Shown: piece after piece, positions 23,143 through 32,989 of the stretch | Layout: each line of letters begins with the position of its first letter | Position numbering within the stretch: position 1 is the stretch's first letter | Assembly: GCA_003963145.1 (NCBI GenBank) | Contig: RXJJ01000009.1 | Span: forward strand, 25,733 to 89,732 | DNA: 64,000 nt | Direction of reading: 5' to 3' | From: Bradyrhizobiaceae bacterium | GTDB taxonomy: Bacteria > Pseudomonadota > Alphaproteobacteria > Rhizobiales > Xanthobacteraceae | Program-made: the position numbers and the translations under genes | Notes under the pieces: model-generated | Databases searched by the model: none | Seen by the model: only the letters and a program-made list of their open reading frames with translations | What the model was told of the DNA's origin: nothing

Positions 23143-24587
23143 GCGGCATGCTCCGCAAGCGCGGCCAGCGCAGTTTCGTGATCGCTGAAGGGAAGCACCT
23201 TGTCTCCGACGATCTGCCCTGTCTCGTGACCCTTGCCCGCGATCAGCAAGGCATCACCTGCCTGAAGCTGCGCGACAGCAGTGCGGATCGCCTGCGCACG
23301 GTCGCCGATTTCCCTTGCGCCCGTCGCCTCAGCGAGAATCGCGGCTCGGATCGCGGCGGGATTTTCACTGCGCGGGTTGTCGTCAGTGACGATCACCACA
23401 TCGGCCCCTGCAGCGGCGACGGCCCCCATCAAGGGCCGCTTGCCGGAATCGCGATCGCCGCCCGCGCCGAACACCACGACAAGCTTGCGGCTGGCATAAG
23501 GCCGCAGGGCTTCGAGCGCCTTCGCCAGCGCGTCGGGCTTGTGCGCGTAATCGACGAACACCGGCGCGCCGTTTCGCGAGCCGACCAGTTCGAGACGGCC
23601 TCTGGCGCCCTCGAGCTGCTCCAGCGCCGCGAACGCCTTGTCGGCATCGCCGCCCGTGCCGATGGCGAGACCCGCCGACACCAGCGCGTTCTCGATCTGG
23701 AATTCGCCGACCAGCGGTAGCCGCAAACGATATTTGCGGCCGTTGTGCTCCACCGAGATGATCTGGCCGAAACCCTCGATGGCCGCATCGCGCAGCGTGA
23801 TTGCAGTTCCCTTGCGTCCGACGGTCATGACATCGAGTCCGCGCTTGCGCGAGGCAGCAATCACGGTTTCGGAATGGTCGTGATCCGCGGCGATCACGGC
23901 AGGTCCGCCGGCGGCGACGAGATCGCTGAACAGCCTCAGCTTGGCGGCAAGATAATGCTCGACGGTCGGGTGATAATCCATGTGGTCGCGCGACAGATTG
24001 GTGAAGGCTCCGGCGCCGATGCGAACGCCATCCAGCCGATGCTGGTCGAGACCGTGCGACGAGGCTTCGAGCGCCAGATGGGTGACGCCCTCACCCGCGA
24101 TCTCGTCCAGCGAGCGATGCAGCGCAATCGGATCTGGCGTGGTGAGCGAGCCGTAGACCGTGCGCTTGGGCGAAACGAGCCCGATGGTGCCGATGCTGGC
24201 GGCCTGATGGCCGAGCCGTTCCCAGATCTGTCGGGTGAAGGCTGCGACCGAGGTCTTGCCGCTGGTGCCGGTGACGGCGGCAATGATCTGCGGCTGGCGG
24301 GGAAAGAATCTCGCGGCGGCGAGCGCCAGACTGCGCCTGGGATTCGCGCTTGTGACAAACACCGCCCGAGAATCTGCCTGCGGCAAACGGTCACCGACAA
24401 TGGCGACTGCGCCCCTGCCGATGGCCTGATCGATAAAGTGCACGCCGTCGAGTTTGGCCCCGCTGAGCGCGAAAAAGACATCGCCGGGCTTCACGGCGCG
24501 GCTGTCCACGGCCAGCCCGGCGGCCTCGACCTGCGCGGTCGGGACCGTCACTCCGGCATCGCCGCTGAAAAGGTCGCGAAGTTTCAA
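23139..24587 (-). CDS. murE: UDP-MurNAc-L-Ala-D-Glu--meso-diaminopimelate ligase MurE
   Basis: Adds the third residue of the stem peptide. The motif DNPR (in [11 protein letters not shown]) marks use of meso-diaminopimelate. The P-loop is [13 protein letters not shown] and the N-terminal domain carries [18 protein letters not shown] place the start at a TTG at 24587 (LKLRDLFSG), 46 bases after the ftsI stop with GGGGA upstream, giving 482 residues. The track's longer ORF begins inside ftsI and its first 100 residues look like out-of-frame shadow of ftsI. Confidence 0.94.
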   Translation of the reverse strand: MKLRDLFSGDAGVTVPTAQVEAAGLAVDSRAVKPGDVFFALSGAKLDGVHFIDQAIGRGAVAIVGDRLPQADSRAVFVTSANPRRSLALAAARFFPRQPQIIAAVTGTSGKTSVAAFTRQIWERLGHQAASIGTIGLVSPKRTVYGSLTTPDPIALHRSLDEIAGEGVTHLALEASSHGLDQHRLDGVRIGAGAFTNLSRDHMDYHPTVEHYLAAKLRLFSDLVAAGGPAVIAADHDHSETVIAASRKRGLDVMTVGRKGTAITLRDAAIEGFGQIISVEHNGRKYRLRLPLVGEFQIENALVSAGLAIGTGGDADKAFAALEQLEGARGRLELVGSRNGAPVFVDYAHKPDALAKALEALRPYASRKLVVVFGAGGDRDSGKRPLMGAVAAAGADVVIVTDDNPRSENPAAIRAAILAEATGAREIGDRAQAIRTAVAQLQAGDALLIAGKGHETGQIVGDKVLPFSDHETALAALAEHAA

Positions 24588-24633
24588 GGAGTCCCCGCCT
24601 CGTGATCCGGTTCGCGTTCGTCCCGCCTCGCGA

Positions 24634-26379
24634 TTACCGGTTATCCTTCGATGCCGCAAGAATAAGGCGGTCGGACGGCGGCAGGTCGAAGCGCGGGGCG
24701 ATCCCGAGCAGTGGCGCGATTCGGGCAATGACATTGCCCCCGGTTGGCACGGCGTTCCAGCCGGAGGTGATAAAACCGTGGGTTTCAGGGAGCGCCTGCG
24801 GCTCGTCCAGCATGACCAGCAGCTGGTATTTCGGGTTGTCGGCCGGCAGGATGGCGGTGAAAGCATTGAGCACGCGCTTCTTGGCATATTTGCCGTTGAT
24901 GACCTTTTCAGCGGTGCCTGTCTTACCCCCGATATAATACCCTTTGACGTCAGCCTTCTTGGCGGTGCCGACTTCGGCGTTGAGGCGCATCAGGTAGCGC
25001 ATCTTGTCGCTGGTTTCGGTCTTGATGACCTTGCGCGCCAGCGCCATGGCTTCGGCTTCGGTGCGCTTGAGAAAGGTCGGCGGAATGAGATAGCCGCCAT
25101 TCACCAAGGCATCGATGCCCATCACCGCCTGCAGCGGCGCCACCGCCATGCCGTGACCGAACGCAATGGTGATGGTGTTGAGATCACTCCAGTGGCGCGG
25201 CAACAGCGGCGAGGCGCTTTCCGGCAATTCGGTGCGAAGGCGCGTCATCTGTCCCATCTTGGCGAGGAACGCCTTGTGCGCCTCGACGCCTTGCTGAAGC
25301 GCGACGCGCGCTGCGCCGACGTTGGATGAGTAGGTGAAGACTTCCTTGATGTTGATGAAGCGGCCGAGCGGATGGTCGTCGTGAATCGTGAACTTGCCGT
25401 ATTGCAGAGGCCCGCGGGCATCCACCGTCGAGTTCAGATTGATCTTGCCGGAATCCAGACCCATCGCCAGCGTGAAGGCCTTGAAGGTCGATCCCATTTC
25501 GTACACGCCCGTCGTCAGGCGGTTGATGCGGTCGGGATCGTTGGCCTCCTTGGGATTGTTCGGATCGAAGTCCGGCAATGAGACCATGGCGACGATCTCG
25601 CCGGTCCTGACATTTGAGACCAGACCCGATGCCGCCTTGGCGTGAAATTTGTCCTTGGCCTTGATGAGTTCATCGCGCAGCGCATGCTCGACACGCAAAT
25701 CGACCGCGAGCTGGATCGGTTCCTGCTGCCGGTCGGTGGCGAAGCCCGCGCGGTGCAGATCGGCAAGGCCGTTGCCGTCGAGCCATTTCTCGATGCCGGC
25801 GATGCCCTGGTTGTCGATATTGACCAGACCGATCAGATGCGAAACTTCCGGCCCGGTCGGATAGACACGCTTGTTCTCGCGCAAAAAACCGACGCCGGGC
25901 AGACCGAGCTTGAACACATCGCGCTGCTGCTGCGGCGTGAGCTCACGTTTGAGCCAGACAAAGCCCTTGCGCGACGACAGGCGGTCGCGCACTTCGCCGG
26001 CATCAAGATCGGGCAGCGTGCCGGTGAGAAGCTCGATAGCCTCGTCCTTGTCGATCAGCTTGCGCGGCTCGGCGAACAGCGAAGACGCCTTCACGTCGGT
26101 CGCGAGAATTTCGCCGTTGCGATCCAGGATATCTGGGCGCGCGGTGGCGATAGCATCCTGCGAGGAGGCGCGCCGCGTGCCATGGCTGTCGCCGATAATC
26201 GCATACATCATCAACCGTGCGGCGATGACCGCGAACACCATCGCGAAGGCGAGGATGGCGAGCCCGACACGCGCACGAGCCTTGGCGGCCCTGTCGACGT
26301 TGCGGCCATAGAGAAGCGTGCGGATCAGGCGCTGCCGCAGCGACTCTGAGGGTTTTCCGATGTGGATCACGTGGGTCAC
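24634..26379 (-). CDS. ftsI: Septal transpeptidase FtsI (PBP3, class B PBP)
   Basis: Penicillin-binding transpeptidase that cross-links septal peptidoglycan together with FtsW. The 581-residue protein has a basic cytoplasmic tail, one membrane anchor (about 38-62), a PBP dimerisation domain and the transpeptidase domain with all three active-site motifs: STFK (S297, K300), SSN (351-353) and KTG (486-488). The GTG start overlaps the ftsL stop by four bases. Confidence 0.97.
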   Translation of the reverse strand: MTHVIHIGKPSESLRQRLIRTLLYGRNVDRAAKARARVGLAILAFAMVFAVIAARLMMYAIIGDSHGTRRASSQDAIATARPDILDRNGEILATDVKASSLFAEPRKLIDKDEAIELLTGTLPDLDAGEVRDRLSSRKGFVWLKRELTPQQQRDVFKLGLPGVGFLRENKRVYPTGPEVSHLIGLVNIDNQGIAGIEKWLDGNGLADLHRAGFATDRQQEPIQLAVDLRVEHALRDELIKAKDKFHAKAASGLVSNVRTGEIVAMVSLPDFDPNNPKEANDPDRINRLTTGVYEMGSTFKAFTLAMGLDSGKINLNSTVDARGPLQYGKFTIHDDHPLGRFINIKEVFTYSSNVGAARVALQQGVEAHKAFLAKMGQMTRLRTELPESASPLLPRHWSDLNTITIAFGHGMAVAPLQAVMGIDALVNGGYLIPPTFLKRTEAEAMALARKVIKTETSDKMRYLMRLNAEVGTAKKADVKGYYIGGKTGTAEKVINGKYAKKRVLNAFTAILPADNPKYQLLVMLDEPQALPETHGFITSGWNAVPTGGNVIARIAPLLGIAPRFDLPPSDRLILAASKDNR

Positions 26380-26768
26380 CGCGGCATCCCCTGCTTTGGC
26401 ACGGAGCCGGTGGTGTCCGGAGCGGCATTATCGCCCGCAATCGTATCGATCATGGTACCGAGCGGGTCCGGATCGCCGGGTTTGGTAAAGCTCGGCGGAC
26501 GCGGCGGCAGATTCTTCAGCTGATCGAACTGCGATGCGTCGATCGGCCTCAATGTGAGGTGACGTTCGGCAAGACCCTGCAGGCGGCGCGGCGATGTCAG
26601 CGTCGACCATTCGGCGCGCAGCGCCGCGATCTGGTTGCGTTCCTCGCGAATATCGGCGCGCAGGCGGACGACACGTTCGGTCTGCACCGTCGATTCCATC
26701 TTGATGCGGTAGACATAGGCGGCCGCGACCACCAGCGAACAAATGACAAGGAAGTGGATGATCCTCAC
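26376..26768 (-). CDS. ftsL: Cell division protein FtsL
   Basis: Small bitopic protein of the FtsQLB divisome complex. The 130-residue product begins with a membrane helix ([18 protein letters not shown]) followed by a coiled coil ([24 protein letters not shown]) and the conserved [12 protein letters not shown] region. The identification rests on this layout and on the position between rsmH and ftsI, since FtsL sequences vary. The GTG start overlaps rsmH and the stop overlaps ftsI, both by four bases. The Pro-rich C-terminal tail of about 40 residues is longer than in E. coli. Confidence 0.87.
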   Translation of the reverse strand: MRIIHFLVICSLVVAAAYVYRIKMESTVQTERVVRLRADIREERNQIAALRAEWSTLTSPRRLQGLAERHLTLRPIDASQFDQLKNLPPRPPSFTKPGDPDPLGTMIDTIAGDNAAPDTTGSVPKQGMPR

Positions 26769-27769
26769 GACCGCCCTCCCCTCATCACGCTCGCCAATGT
26801 CGGCCAGCCGAAGGGTTCGTCTTCAGGATATGCCAGAGCCTGCGTGCGCCGGGCGGCGCGCAGCTTCGCCGATCGCGCGCGCGGGTTGGCCGCGACTTCG
26901 GCTTCACTTGCGACTACCGGACGCTTGGTCAAAATCTCGAAACTTGGTTCGACCCTCCGGGCTTCGGGCAAGTGACGCGAGCCGCCGCCGCCCTTCGCCC
27001 GCTCGTTGAGAAAATTCTTCACGATGCGGTCTTCGAGCGAATGGAATGTCACCACCACCAGACGGCCGTCCGGCTTCAGCACATGTTCGGAGGCCGTCAG
27101 CGCGGTCCGCAATTCGTCGAGTTCTTCATTGACGAAAATCCGCAAACCCTGAAACGTCCGCGTCGCCGGATGAATTTCACCGGGCTTGGCGCGCACCACG
27201 CGGGCGACGATGTCGGCCAATGCCCTGGTGGTCGTGATCGGTGCTTCGGTCCGCGCCTTAACAATGGCCCGTGCGACGGCGCGTGAGTGACGTTCCTCGC
27301 CGAAGATATAGATGACGTTGGCAAGATCGGCTTCCGAGGCTTTCGCAACCACATCGGCGGCGGACGGTCCGTCCGATCCCATCCGCATGTCGAGCGGCCC
27401 GTCATTGCGGAACGAGAAACCGCGTTCGGCGCGGTCGAGCTGCATCGACGACACGCCGATATCCATGACGACGCCATCGACCTTGCCGCCGGCCTGCGCG
27501 GCACAGATCGCCTCGAGATTGGAAAAGCGATCCTCCACCAGCGTGAGACGACCCTTAAAGCGATCGACCAGGTCGAACCCGCCTGCAATGGCGGTGCGAT
27601 CGCGATCGATGCCGATCACACGCGTGCCGGGTACATCGAGAATAGCGCGGCTGTAGCCGCCGGCGCCGAATGTCGCGTCCACATAAAGAGCGCCATCATG
27701 CGGAGCCAGAAAGTTCACAGCCTCCTGGCCGAGAACGGGGATATGGCGTGCGTCTGTGCGTGCGATCAT
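26765..27769 (-). CDS. rsmH: 16S rRNA m4C1402 methyltransferase RsmH (MraW)
   Basis: Methylates N4 of C1402 in the 16S rRNA decoding centre using S-adenosylmethionine. The protein begins [13 protein letters not shown] and has the SAM-binding motif [16 protein letters not shown], the [15 protein letters not shown] segment and the late [12 protein letters not shown] motif. I prefer the ATG at 27769 (334 residues), with GAGGGAG about 11 bases upstream; the track's ATG at 27808 lacks a site. It is the first gene of the dcw transcription unit here. No mraZ is seen upstream; the next gene is an AraC regulator on the same strand. Confidence 0.95.
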   Translation of the reverse strand: MIARTDARHIPVLGQEAVNFLAPHDGALYVDATFGAGGYSRAILDVPGTRVIGIDRDRTAIAGGFDLVDRFKGRLTLVEDRFSNLEAICAAQAGGKVDGVVMDIGVSSMQLDRAERGFSFRNDGPLDMRMGSDGPSAADVVAKASEADLANVIYIFGEERHSRAVARAIVKARTEAPITTTRALADIVARVVRAKPGEIHPATRTFQGLRIFVNEELDELRTALTASEHVLKPDGRLVVVTFHSLEDRIVKNFLNERAKGGGGSRHLPEARRVEPSFEILTKRPVVASEAEVAANPRARSAKLRAARRTQALAYPEDEPFGWPTLASVMRGGRS

Positions 27770-28010
27770 CCCGCGTCGTGCTCCCTCGGCAAGACTGGCA
27801 GTCCGCATGAAATTTGATGGTCTGCCATGGGAGTTCGAGCACCAATGGAACCGCGGATGGCGCGAATTTGGGCGCGATTCTTCACCCTTTAGTAGCGGTA
27901 ATTATCCTTAAGGAATCGTTGACGGACCGGAAATAGCCGCCCGCATGAAGCACCCGGCGGTTCAATCCATTTTCAGCCGGATTGGCTGGTAAGCCGGCTT
28001 GAAATCACCC

Positions 28011-28931
28011 TCAACGGGATTGCCGGAACTGTCCTGGTGTTGCACCGACCAGCCGCCTGAAAACGGTTGAAAGGTGACTCTGGCTGGAAAATCCGGTTTC
28101 CAGCGCGATGTTCACCACCGAGGTGTCGGTGGCAAGTAGCAAATGCTTGGCGCGTTCAAGCCGGCGCGTCAGGACGTATTGGTGGATGGTTAATCCAAAC
28201 ACCTCGCGGAAAGATCGCGTGAGGGCCTGCGGAGACAGGCCTGCCTCGCGGGCGAGGCTCGCGATGTCAAGATTCTCGCCGAGATGCGCCTCGATATACT
28301 CCGGCAAACGCCGCAACGCGGGCGTGTCGGCGACAAGCATCGAATCGGCTTTCGCCACAGAGCCGGTCTGCCGTTGCAGCAGATGAAGAATGAGCGCGTT
28401 GACCAGACCGTCGACATACAAATTCGAGACGCCTGTCTCCGGCGCTTGAACCGCCTGCAGAAGCGACAGCGCGATCTGCTCCATGAACGGATCGTTCGAC
28501 CCGAGGCTGAGCTCGAGTGCGACACTGTCTTGCGCCTGGCTTGATGCCGCGCGGGCTAATTCATCGATCAACTCCTGTCGAAGATACAGCATCAGCATGT
28601 CCGACGATCCGTGCCGCAGCCAATCCATCCCTTCATGAGCGGGAAGAATGAAAAACTCGCGCGGACGGATCGTGGCCTGTTCGATCTGCCCGGTGTTTTC
28701 GAGACGGCGGTAAAGATAAGCGGGACGGTGCAGGCAATATGCGAGACAAGGATGGCCGGTCGATTGCAACGATCCCGACCAGCTGTTGACTTGGGCCAGC
28801 GCGGCGTAGACGTTTTTCCAGCCCCGGCCGGCGCTTTCGATCAGCAGGGTGTTCATCGGCATGTACGCGATCTTGTGAGTATCGCTTACGCCGAGTTCAG
28901 CCTCGAATTTCTGGGTCTGAGGAAACTGCAT
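28011..28931 (-). CDS. AraC-family transcriptional regulator
   Basis: DNA-binding regulator. From the ATG at 28931 (GAAAGAA upstream) it has 306 residues: an N-terminal AraC-binding-like (cupin-type) sensing domain of about 180 residues and a C-terminal double helix-turn-helix domain (about 200-306) with DIASLAREAGLSPQALTRSFREVFG and the second HTH ending in FSSQSHLSTVFRRLVGATP. It is divergent from an MFS transporter, and the intergenic region holds several copies of a TTGTTGG-type motif, so it probably controls that transporter and the following cupin gene. The ligand is not known. The track's longer start runs back into the intergenic repeats. Confidence 0.88.
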   Translation of the reverse strand: MQFPQTQKFEAELGVSDTHKIAYMPMNTLLIESAGRGWKNVYAALAQVNSWSGSLQSTGHPCLAYCLHRPAYLYRRLENTGQIEQATIRPREFFILPAHEGMDWLRHGSSDMLMLYLRQELIDELARAASSQAQDSVALELSLGSNDPFMEQIALSLLQAVQAPETGVSNLYVDGLVNALILHLLQRQTGSVAKADSMLVADTPALRRLPEYIEAHLGENLDIASLAREAGLSPQALTRSFREVFGLTIHQYVLTRRLERAKHLLLATDTSVVNIALETGFSSQSHLSTVFRRLVGATPGQFRQSR

Positions 28932-29015
28932 TTCTTTCGTCCAGGCGCATGTTTTTCGCGCCAGCGCAGGTTTCCGAATTTGATCACACCCAAGTTTTTT
29001 TTGAAAGAACAAGAA

Positions 29016-29064
29016 TTGTTGGATCGCTAGCTTTCGAGAGAGTTCGCAAAAGCCGATCCAACAA
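29016..29064. promoter_or_regulatory. 11-bp inverted repeat in AraC/MFS intergenic region
   Basis: TTGTTGGATCG (29016-29026) and CGATCCAACAA (29054-29064) are perfect inverted copies with a 27-base spacer, between the divergent araC-type and MFS genes. The half-site recurs further toward the MFS gene. This is a likely binding site for the neighbouring AraC protein, although a transcript hairpin cannot be excluded. Confidence 0.55.
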
Positions 29065-29116
29065 ACAGGCAAATGATCGCCGGTTGAGCAGGTTTTGCAG
29101 TTCAAATGTGCAGAGG

Positions 29117-29133
29117 CCAACAAAATTCGTTGG
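29117..29133. promoter_or_regulatory. Second CCAACAA / TCGTTGG site before the MFS gene
   Basis: CCAACAAAATTCGTTGG has 5-bp inverted arms CCAAC/GTTGG. CCAACAAA is a direct repeat of the element at 29058-29065, 59 bases away. It lies 54 bases before the MFS start codon, where a regulator could contact RNA polymerase or block it. Confidence 0.45.
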
Positions 29134-29186
29134 TTCATCCGCTGCCCGGAACAATGTTTGAAACACAGTTCAAAGCGAGGAATGAA

Positions 29187-30875
29187 ATGGTGAGCATTAC
29201 GATGTCCACGTCAGCGCAAGCCGCCCCGACGGACAATGTCCCGCATCAGGGCCTCACGCGTGAAGAATTCAAGATCATCAGCGCATCGTGCGTCGGAACG
29301 GTGATCGAGTGGTATGACTTCATACTTTTCGGTGCAATTGCGCCCGTCATCGGCAAGCAGTTTTTCGCAAGCACCAATCCCACAACCGGACTGATCTTCG
29401 CGCTGCTCGCGTTCTCCGCGGCGTTCATCATCCGCCCGTTCGGCGCGATCGTGTTTGGCCGTATCGGCGACCTGATCGGCAGGAAATATACGTTTCTGAT
29501 AACGATCCTGATCATGGGCTTGTCGACATTTGCGGTCGGCCTGCTGCCGACCTATGCCAGCATCGGTATCGCCGCTCCCTGCATTCTTATCGCAATGCGC
29601 CTGCTGCAGGGTCTCGCCATCGGCGGCGAGTATGGCGGCGCGGCGGTGTTCGTTGCCGAACATTCACCCGACGGCAAGCGCGGTCTTTATACGTCATGGA
29701 TTCAGACAACCGGAACGCTCGGTGTCTTCCTCTCGCTGTTCGCCATCTTCGTCACGCGCTCTTACTTCGGAGAGCAGGCACTGGCCGACTGGGCCTGGCG
29801 CCTGCCGTTCCTGGTCTCGATCCTGCTTCTGGCAATTTCTGTATGGATGCGACTTGCGATGCAGGAGTCGCCGGTATTTCTCCAGATGAAGGCCGAAGGC
29901 CGCCAGTCGAACGCGCCGATCAGTGAGGCGTTCGGCCAATGGAAAAATCTTAAAATCGTGATCGTCGCGTTCGTGCTGTCCGCCGGCTTCGGCGTGATCT
30001 GGTACACGACACAACTCTACACGCTGATCTTCATGACCCAGACGCTGAAGATCGATGGCTGGACCGCCAATCTGATTGTGATGTTGTCACTGCTGCTCGC
30101 AACGCCATTTTTTGTGGCGTTCGGCTGGTTGTCCGACAAAATCGGACGCAAGAAGGTGATCCTGTCGGGGATTTTCCTCGCCGCCCTCGCGCTGTTCCCG
30201 ACCTTCAAAGCGATGACCCATTTCGCCAATCCCGCGCTGGAGCGCGCCGTTGCATCTTCGCCCGTGACAGTGATCGCCGACCCGGCTGATTGCCAGTTTC
30301 AGTTCAATCTGACCGGAACTTCGAAATTCACCTCGTCGTGCGACGTTGCGAAAGCCAAGCTGGTCTCGCTCGGCGTCAGCTACCGCAATGAAGCAGGCGC
30401 GAGCGGCCAGCCTGCGAGTATCCGGATCGGAAATACGGTCATCCCCTCCATCGACATCGCCCAGCTCTCCAAGGAAGACGGCGTCAAGCAGATGGCTGCG
30501 TTTTCGAGCGCCGTAACGAAGGCGATCGCGGATGCCGGCTATCCGTCAAAAGCCGACCCGGCCCAGGTGAATGTGCCGATGCTGTTGGCATTGAACTTCA
30601 TGCTGGTTTTCCTGCTCGCGGTTGCCTACGGCCCCGTCCCCGCGCTTTTGGTCGAACTGTTCCCCACTCGCATCCGCTATTCGTCACTGTCGCTGCCCTA
30701 CCATCTGGGGACCGGCTGGTTTGGCGGCATGGTCCCGACCATCGCCGTCGCGATGGTCGCCTACACCGGCAACATTTACTTCGGACTGTGGTTTCCGGTC
30801 GCCGTGGCGCTGTTCGCGGTCACCGTGAACTTCTTCTGCCTCCGCGAAACCAATGGAACTGACATCAAGGCTTGA
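29187..30875 (+). CDS. MHS-type MFS transporter with large periplasmic insert
   Basis: Inner-membrane solute:proton symporter of the metabolite:H+ symporter type. From the ATG at 29187 (GCGAGGA upstream) it has 562 residues and 12 predicted helices, with the MHS segments GTVIEWYDFILFGAIAP and FGRIGDLIGRKY. A stretch of about 120 residues without a membrane helix separates helices 9 and 10; by topology it is periplasmic, and it holds two cysteines 14 residues apart (ADCQF and SSCDV). Family members usually have 430-470 residues. The substrate is unknown, though relatives move organic acids, betaines or aromatic acids. The divergent AraC gene and the cupin 4 bases downstream suggest a regulated uptake unit. 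Confidence 0.88.
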   Translation: MVSITMSTSAQAAPTDNVPHQGLTREEFKIISASCVGTVIEWYDFILFGAIAPVIGKQFFASTNPTTGLIFALLAFSAAFIIRPFGAIVFGRIGDLIGRKYTFLITILIMGLSTFAVGLLPTYASIGIAAPCILIAMRLLQGLAIGGEYGGAAVFVAEHSPDGKRGLYTSWIQTTGTLGVFLSLFAIFVTRSYFGEQALADWAWRLPFLVSILLLAISVWMRLAMQESPVFLQMKAEGRQSNAPISEAFGQWKNLKIVIVAFVLSAGFGVIWYTTQLYTLIFMTQTLKIDGWTANLIVMLSLLLATPFFVAFGWLSDKIGRKKVILSGIFLAALALFPTFKAMTHFANPALERAVASSPVTVIADPADCQFQFNLTGTSKFTSSCDVAKAKLVSLGVSYRNEAGASGQPASIRIGNTVIPSIDIAQLSKEDGVKQMAAFSSAVTKAIADAGYPSKADPAQVNVPMLLALNFMLVFLLAVAYGPVPALLVELFPTRIRYSSLSLPYHLGTGWFGGMVPTIAVAMVAYTGNIYFGLWFPVAVALFAVTVNFFCLRETNGTDIKA

Positions 30876-30879
30876 TCCC

Positions 30880-31329
30880 ATGACACTCCATCAACGCAAG
30901 AAACCCGACGCCATGTTCAAAAAAATCGCTGTGACTCCTGAGGAAGTCGACACCATCGTCTCGAGCTGGACCACAGCCAAGACACTCTGCGACCCGGAAC
31001 AAACTGGCGGCAACATCAGTGCTGTCGCGCTCTACTTCAAACCGGGTCAGGGCCATGCGCGTCACAATCATCCCGAAACCGAGCAGCTGATCTATGTGAT
31101 ATCGGGCAAAGGCGAGATGATGATCGAGGAACCGGATGGAACCCAGATCAAGCAGACGATCACCGGTGGAAGTCTGGTCAATATTCCCAAGGGCGCCTAT
31201 CACTCGACGTTCAACACCGGTTGGGAAGCGTTACGTGTTTTCGCGGTCTATTCGCCTCCCGGACCGGAATCGGTGATGCGCAATTCGCCCGAGTTCACGA
31301 TTTTTCCACCGGGTGAAGTGCCTCGCTAA
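30880..31329 (+). CDS. Cupin-domain protein
   Basis: Small single-domain cupin of about 149 residues with the metal-binding motif 1 (HARHNHPETEQLIYVISGKGE) and motif 2 region (NIPKGAYHSTFNTG). Such proteins can be isomerases, dioxygenases or ligand-binding proteins; the sequence alone does not decide. It starts 4 bases after the transporter stop, so the two are co-transcribed, and it is followed by a strong terminator. It may act on the compound imported by the transporter; this is inference. An internal ATG at 30913 is an alternative start. Confidence 0.8.
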   Translation: MTLHQRKKPDAMFKKIAVTPEEVDTIVSSWTTAKTLCDPEQTGGNISAVALYFKPGQGHARHNHPETEQLIYVISGKGEMMIEEPDGTQIKQTITGGSLVNIPKGAYHSTFNTGWEALRVFAVYSPPGPESVMRNSPEFTIFPPGEVPR

Positions 31330-31355
31330 CGGCAACAGTATATTCCGAAAAAATG

Positions 31356-31384
31356 CGCCGTCCGAAATTTCGGACGGCGTTTTT
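31356..31384 (+). terminator. Rho-independent terminator of the MFS-cupin unit
   Basis: CGCCGTCCGAAA is followed directly by its reverse complement TTTCGGACGGCG, a perfect 24-base palindrome, and then by TTTTTG. It lies 26 bases past the cupin stop. An A run on the other side could also let it work on the minus strand. Confidence 0.9.
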
Positions 31385-31614
31385 GTCGGCTATCAAAGCA
31401 TCGGCACAGACGTCACAAGTTCGGGTGTGGATAAATCCGGTTCCATCCGGAGATTGAATTGCTCGTGACGGTTCATGACGAAATAGTGACAGCAGTATCA
31501 GGGTGCCGCCGCTCTCCTGCCTGGATTGGTTGTCAAATGTCGTTTTCACCAGCCTTCGCCGAACCGCCCCGTGCAGCGGCGCGCGTTCCGCATCGTCCAG
31601 GATTCAAGAGCGAC

Positions 31615-32409
31615 ATGAGTTTTCTGCCGGATTCGTCCGTCGTCTCCGACGTGACGCCGTCGGCCAATTTCAACGACCGCAAGAACGGCCGTGCGCCCGA
31701 CATGATCGTACTGCACTACACCGGCATGGCCGACGCTGAGAGCGCGATCTCGCGTCTGTATACTGCGGGCACCGAAGTGTCCGCCCATTACGTCGTGCTG
31801 GAGGATGGCGGCATCGTGCAATGCGTGAAGGAGAGTTTGCGGGCCTGGCACGCCGGTTCTTCGTCATGGGCGGGCGAAACCGATATCAATTCCGCCTCCA
31901 TCGGAATCGAGATCGTCAATCGCGGCCACGATCTTGGCTATCCGGATTTTCCGCTGCGCCAGATCGCAGCCGTGATTGCACTGTGCAAGGGTATCTCGCT
32001 GCGGCGAAATATCCCGAAACATCGCGTGCTGGCGCATTCGGATATCGCCCCCGGACGCAAGAAGGATCCCGGCGAGAAATTTCCCTGGCGGTTGCTTGCG
32101 GATTCCGGCGTCGGGCACTGGGTCGAGCCCGCGCCCATCGTCCGCAGTGAAAGCAAGATGCTCGGCGCCAGCGGCGATGAAGTGATGTCACTCCAGCGCG
32201 CGTTGGCCAATTACGGCTATGACGTGCGGCCATCGGGACAGTATGACGGCATGACAATGGATGCGGTGGCGGCCTTCCAGCGTCACTTCCGTCCCGACCG
32301 CGTGGACGGCGTGGCGGATTACTCCACACTGGCGACGTTGCGCCAGCTTCTGGAAACAATCCCGGCCGAAACCGGCAAGCCGGATTTGCTTCACCATCTC
32401 GCCTTTTAA
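31615..32409 (+). CDS. N-acetylmuramoyl-L-alanine amidase, AmpD/AmiD-like, with peptidoglycan-binding domain
   Basis: Zinc amidase that cuts the bond between MurNAc and L-Ala in peptidoglycan or its fragments. From the ATG at 31615 it has 264 residues: an Amidase_2 domain (about 20-165) with zinc ligands H34 (VLHYTG) and H141 with D151 (AHSDIAPGRKKDPG), then a C-terminal peptidoglycan-binding type 1 domain (about 180-250). The added binding domain fits the AmiD-like branch better than cytoplasmic AmpD. No signal peptide is obvious with this start; an upstream ATG at 31537 does not add a clear one. It ends 24 bases before the rnpB promoter. Confidence 0.88.
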   Translation: MSFLPDSSVVSDVTPSANFNDRKNGRAPDMIVLHYTGMADAESAISRLYTAGTEVSAHYVVLEDGGIVQCVKESLRAWHAGSSSWAGETDINSASIGIEIVNRGHDLGYPDFPLRQIAAVIALCKGISLRRNIPKHRVLAHSDIAPGRKKDPGEKFPWRLLADSGVGHWVEPAPIVRSESKMLGASGDEVMSLQRALANYGYDVRPSGQYDGMTMDAVAAFQRHFRPDRVDGVADYSTLATLRQLLETIPAETGKPDLLHHLAF

Positions 32410-32433
32410 CCGCTGCCACCTGCGCTCCACGCC

Positions 32434-32462
32434 TTGACGCATCGCGCCGCAGACGTCATGTC
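32434..32462 (+). promoter_or_regulatory. Putative sigma-70-type promoter of rnpB
   Basis: TTGACG (32434-32439) and CATGTC (32457-32462) are separated by 17 bases. The expected start point, about 7 bases further, coincides with the first base of the RNase P P1 helix at 32469. The -35 is strong and the -10 is weak. Confidence 0.6.
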
Positions 32463-32468
32463 ATCGGT

Positions 32469-32887
32469 GTCAGTCGGCCGGACGGCCGCTCTCGCAAGGA
32501 TCGAAAGGTCGCGGGGGAGGAAAGTCCGGGCTCCATCGACATACGGTGCCGGATAACGTCCGGCGGGGGCGACCCCAGGGACAGTGCCACAGAGAACGAA
32601 CCGCCTTTGTTTCGATAAAGGTAAGGGTGAAAAGGTGCGGTAAGAGCGCACCGGATGTCCGGCAACGGAGATCGCATGGCAAACCCCACCGGGAGCAAGA
32701 CCGAATAGGGACGGCATAGCGGCAAGTTCGTTTTCGAACGATAACTCCGCGGGGCGATGTCAGGCTCGCTGTCCGGGTAGGTTGCTTGAGGCGCGGGGTA
32801 ACTCGCGTCCCAGAGGAATGGCCGTCACGTCTTGAACGGTGCGAACCATTCAGGGCCCTACAGAACCCGGCTTACAGGCTGGCTGAC
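32469..32887 (+). ncRNA. rnpB: RNase P RNA (bacterial class A)
   Basis: Catalytic RNA that matures the 5' ends of tRNAs. The conserved core is unmistakable: GAGGAAAGTCCGGGCT near the 5' end, ACAGAGAACGAACCGCC, AAGGGTGAAAAGGTGCGGTAAGAGCGCACCG, the CCCCACCGGGAGCAAGACC region and AGAGGAATGGCCGTCA. The 3' end carries ACAGAACCCGGCTTACAGGC. The ends are set by the P1 helix, where GTCAGTCGGCC at the 5' end pairs with GGCTGGCTGAC at the 3' end, allowing two wobbles. The length of about 419 bases suits alphaproteobacteria. ORFs in the track across this gene are spurious. Confidence 0.97.
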
Positions 32888-32937
32888 GACCGCATGAACA
32901 CGCAATTAAACCGGCGTGAACTGTCATGTGGACCAAT

Positions 32938-32969
32938 GAGGGGTCCGGCGCGAACACGCCGGACCCCTC
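32938..32969. terminator. Strong hairpin between rnpB and emrB-like gene
   Basis: A perfect 13-bp inverted repeat, GAGGGGTCCGGCG and CGCCGGACCCCTC, with a 6-base loop lies 50 bases past rnpB and 20 bases past the stop of the convergent efflux gene. There is no long T run, but the position suggests it ends both transcripts. Confidence 0.7.
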
Positions 32970-32989
32970 TCCATTTCCGGATCGAGAAT

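Noticed and set aside
32406-32725. Several small minus-strand ORFs at the rnpB locus
   Set aside because: They lie over conserved RNase P RNA helices and have no ribosome sites or similarity.
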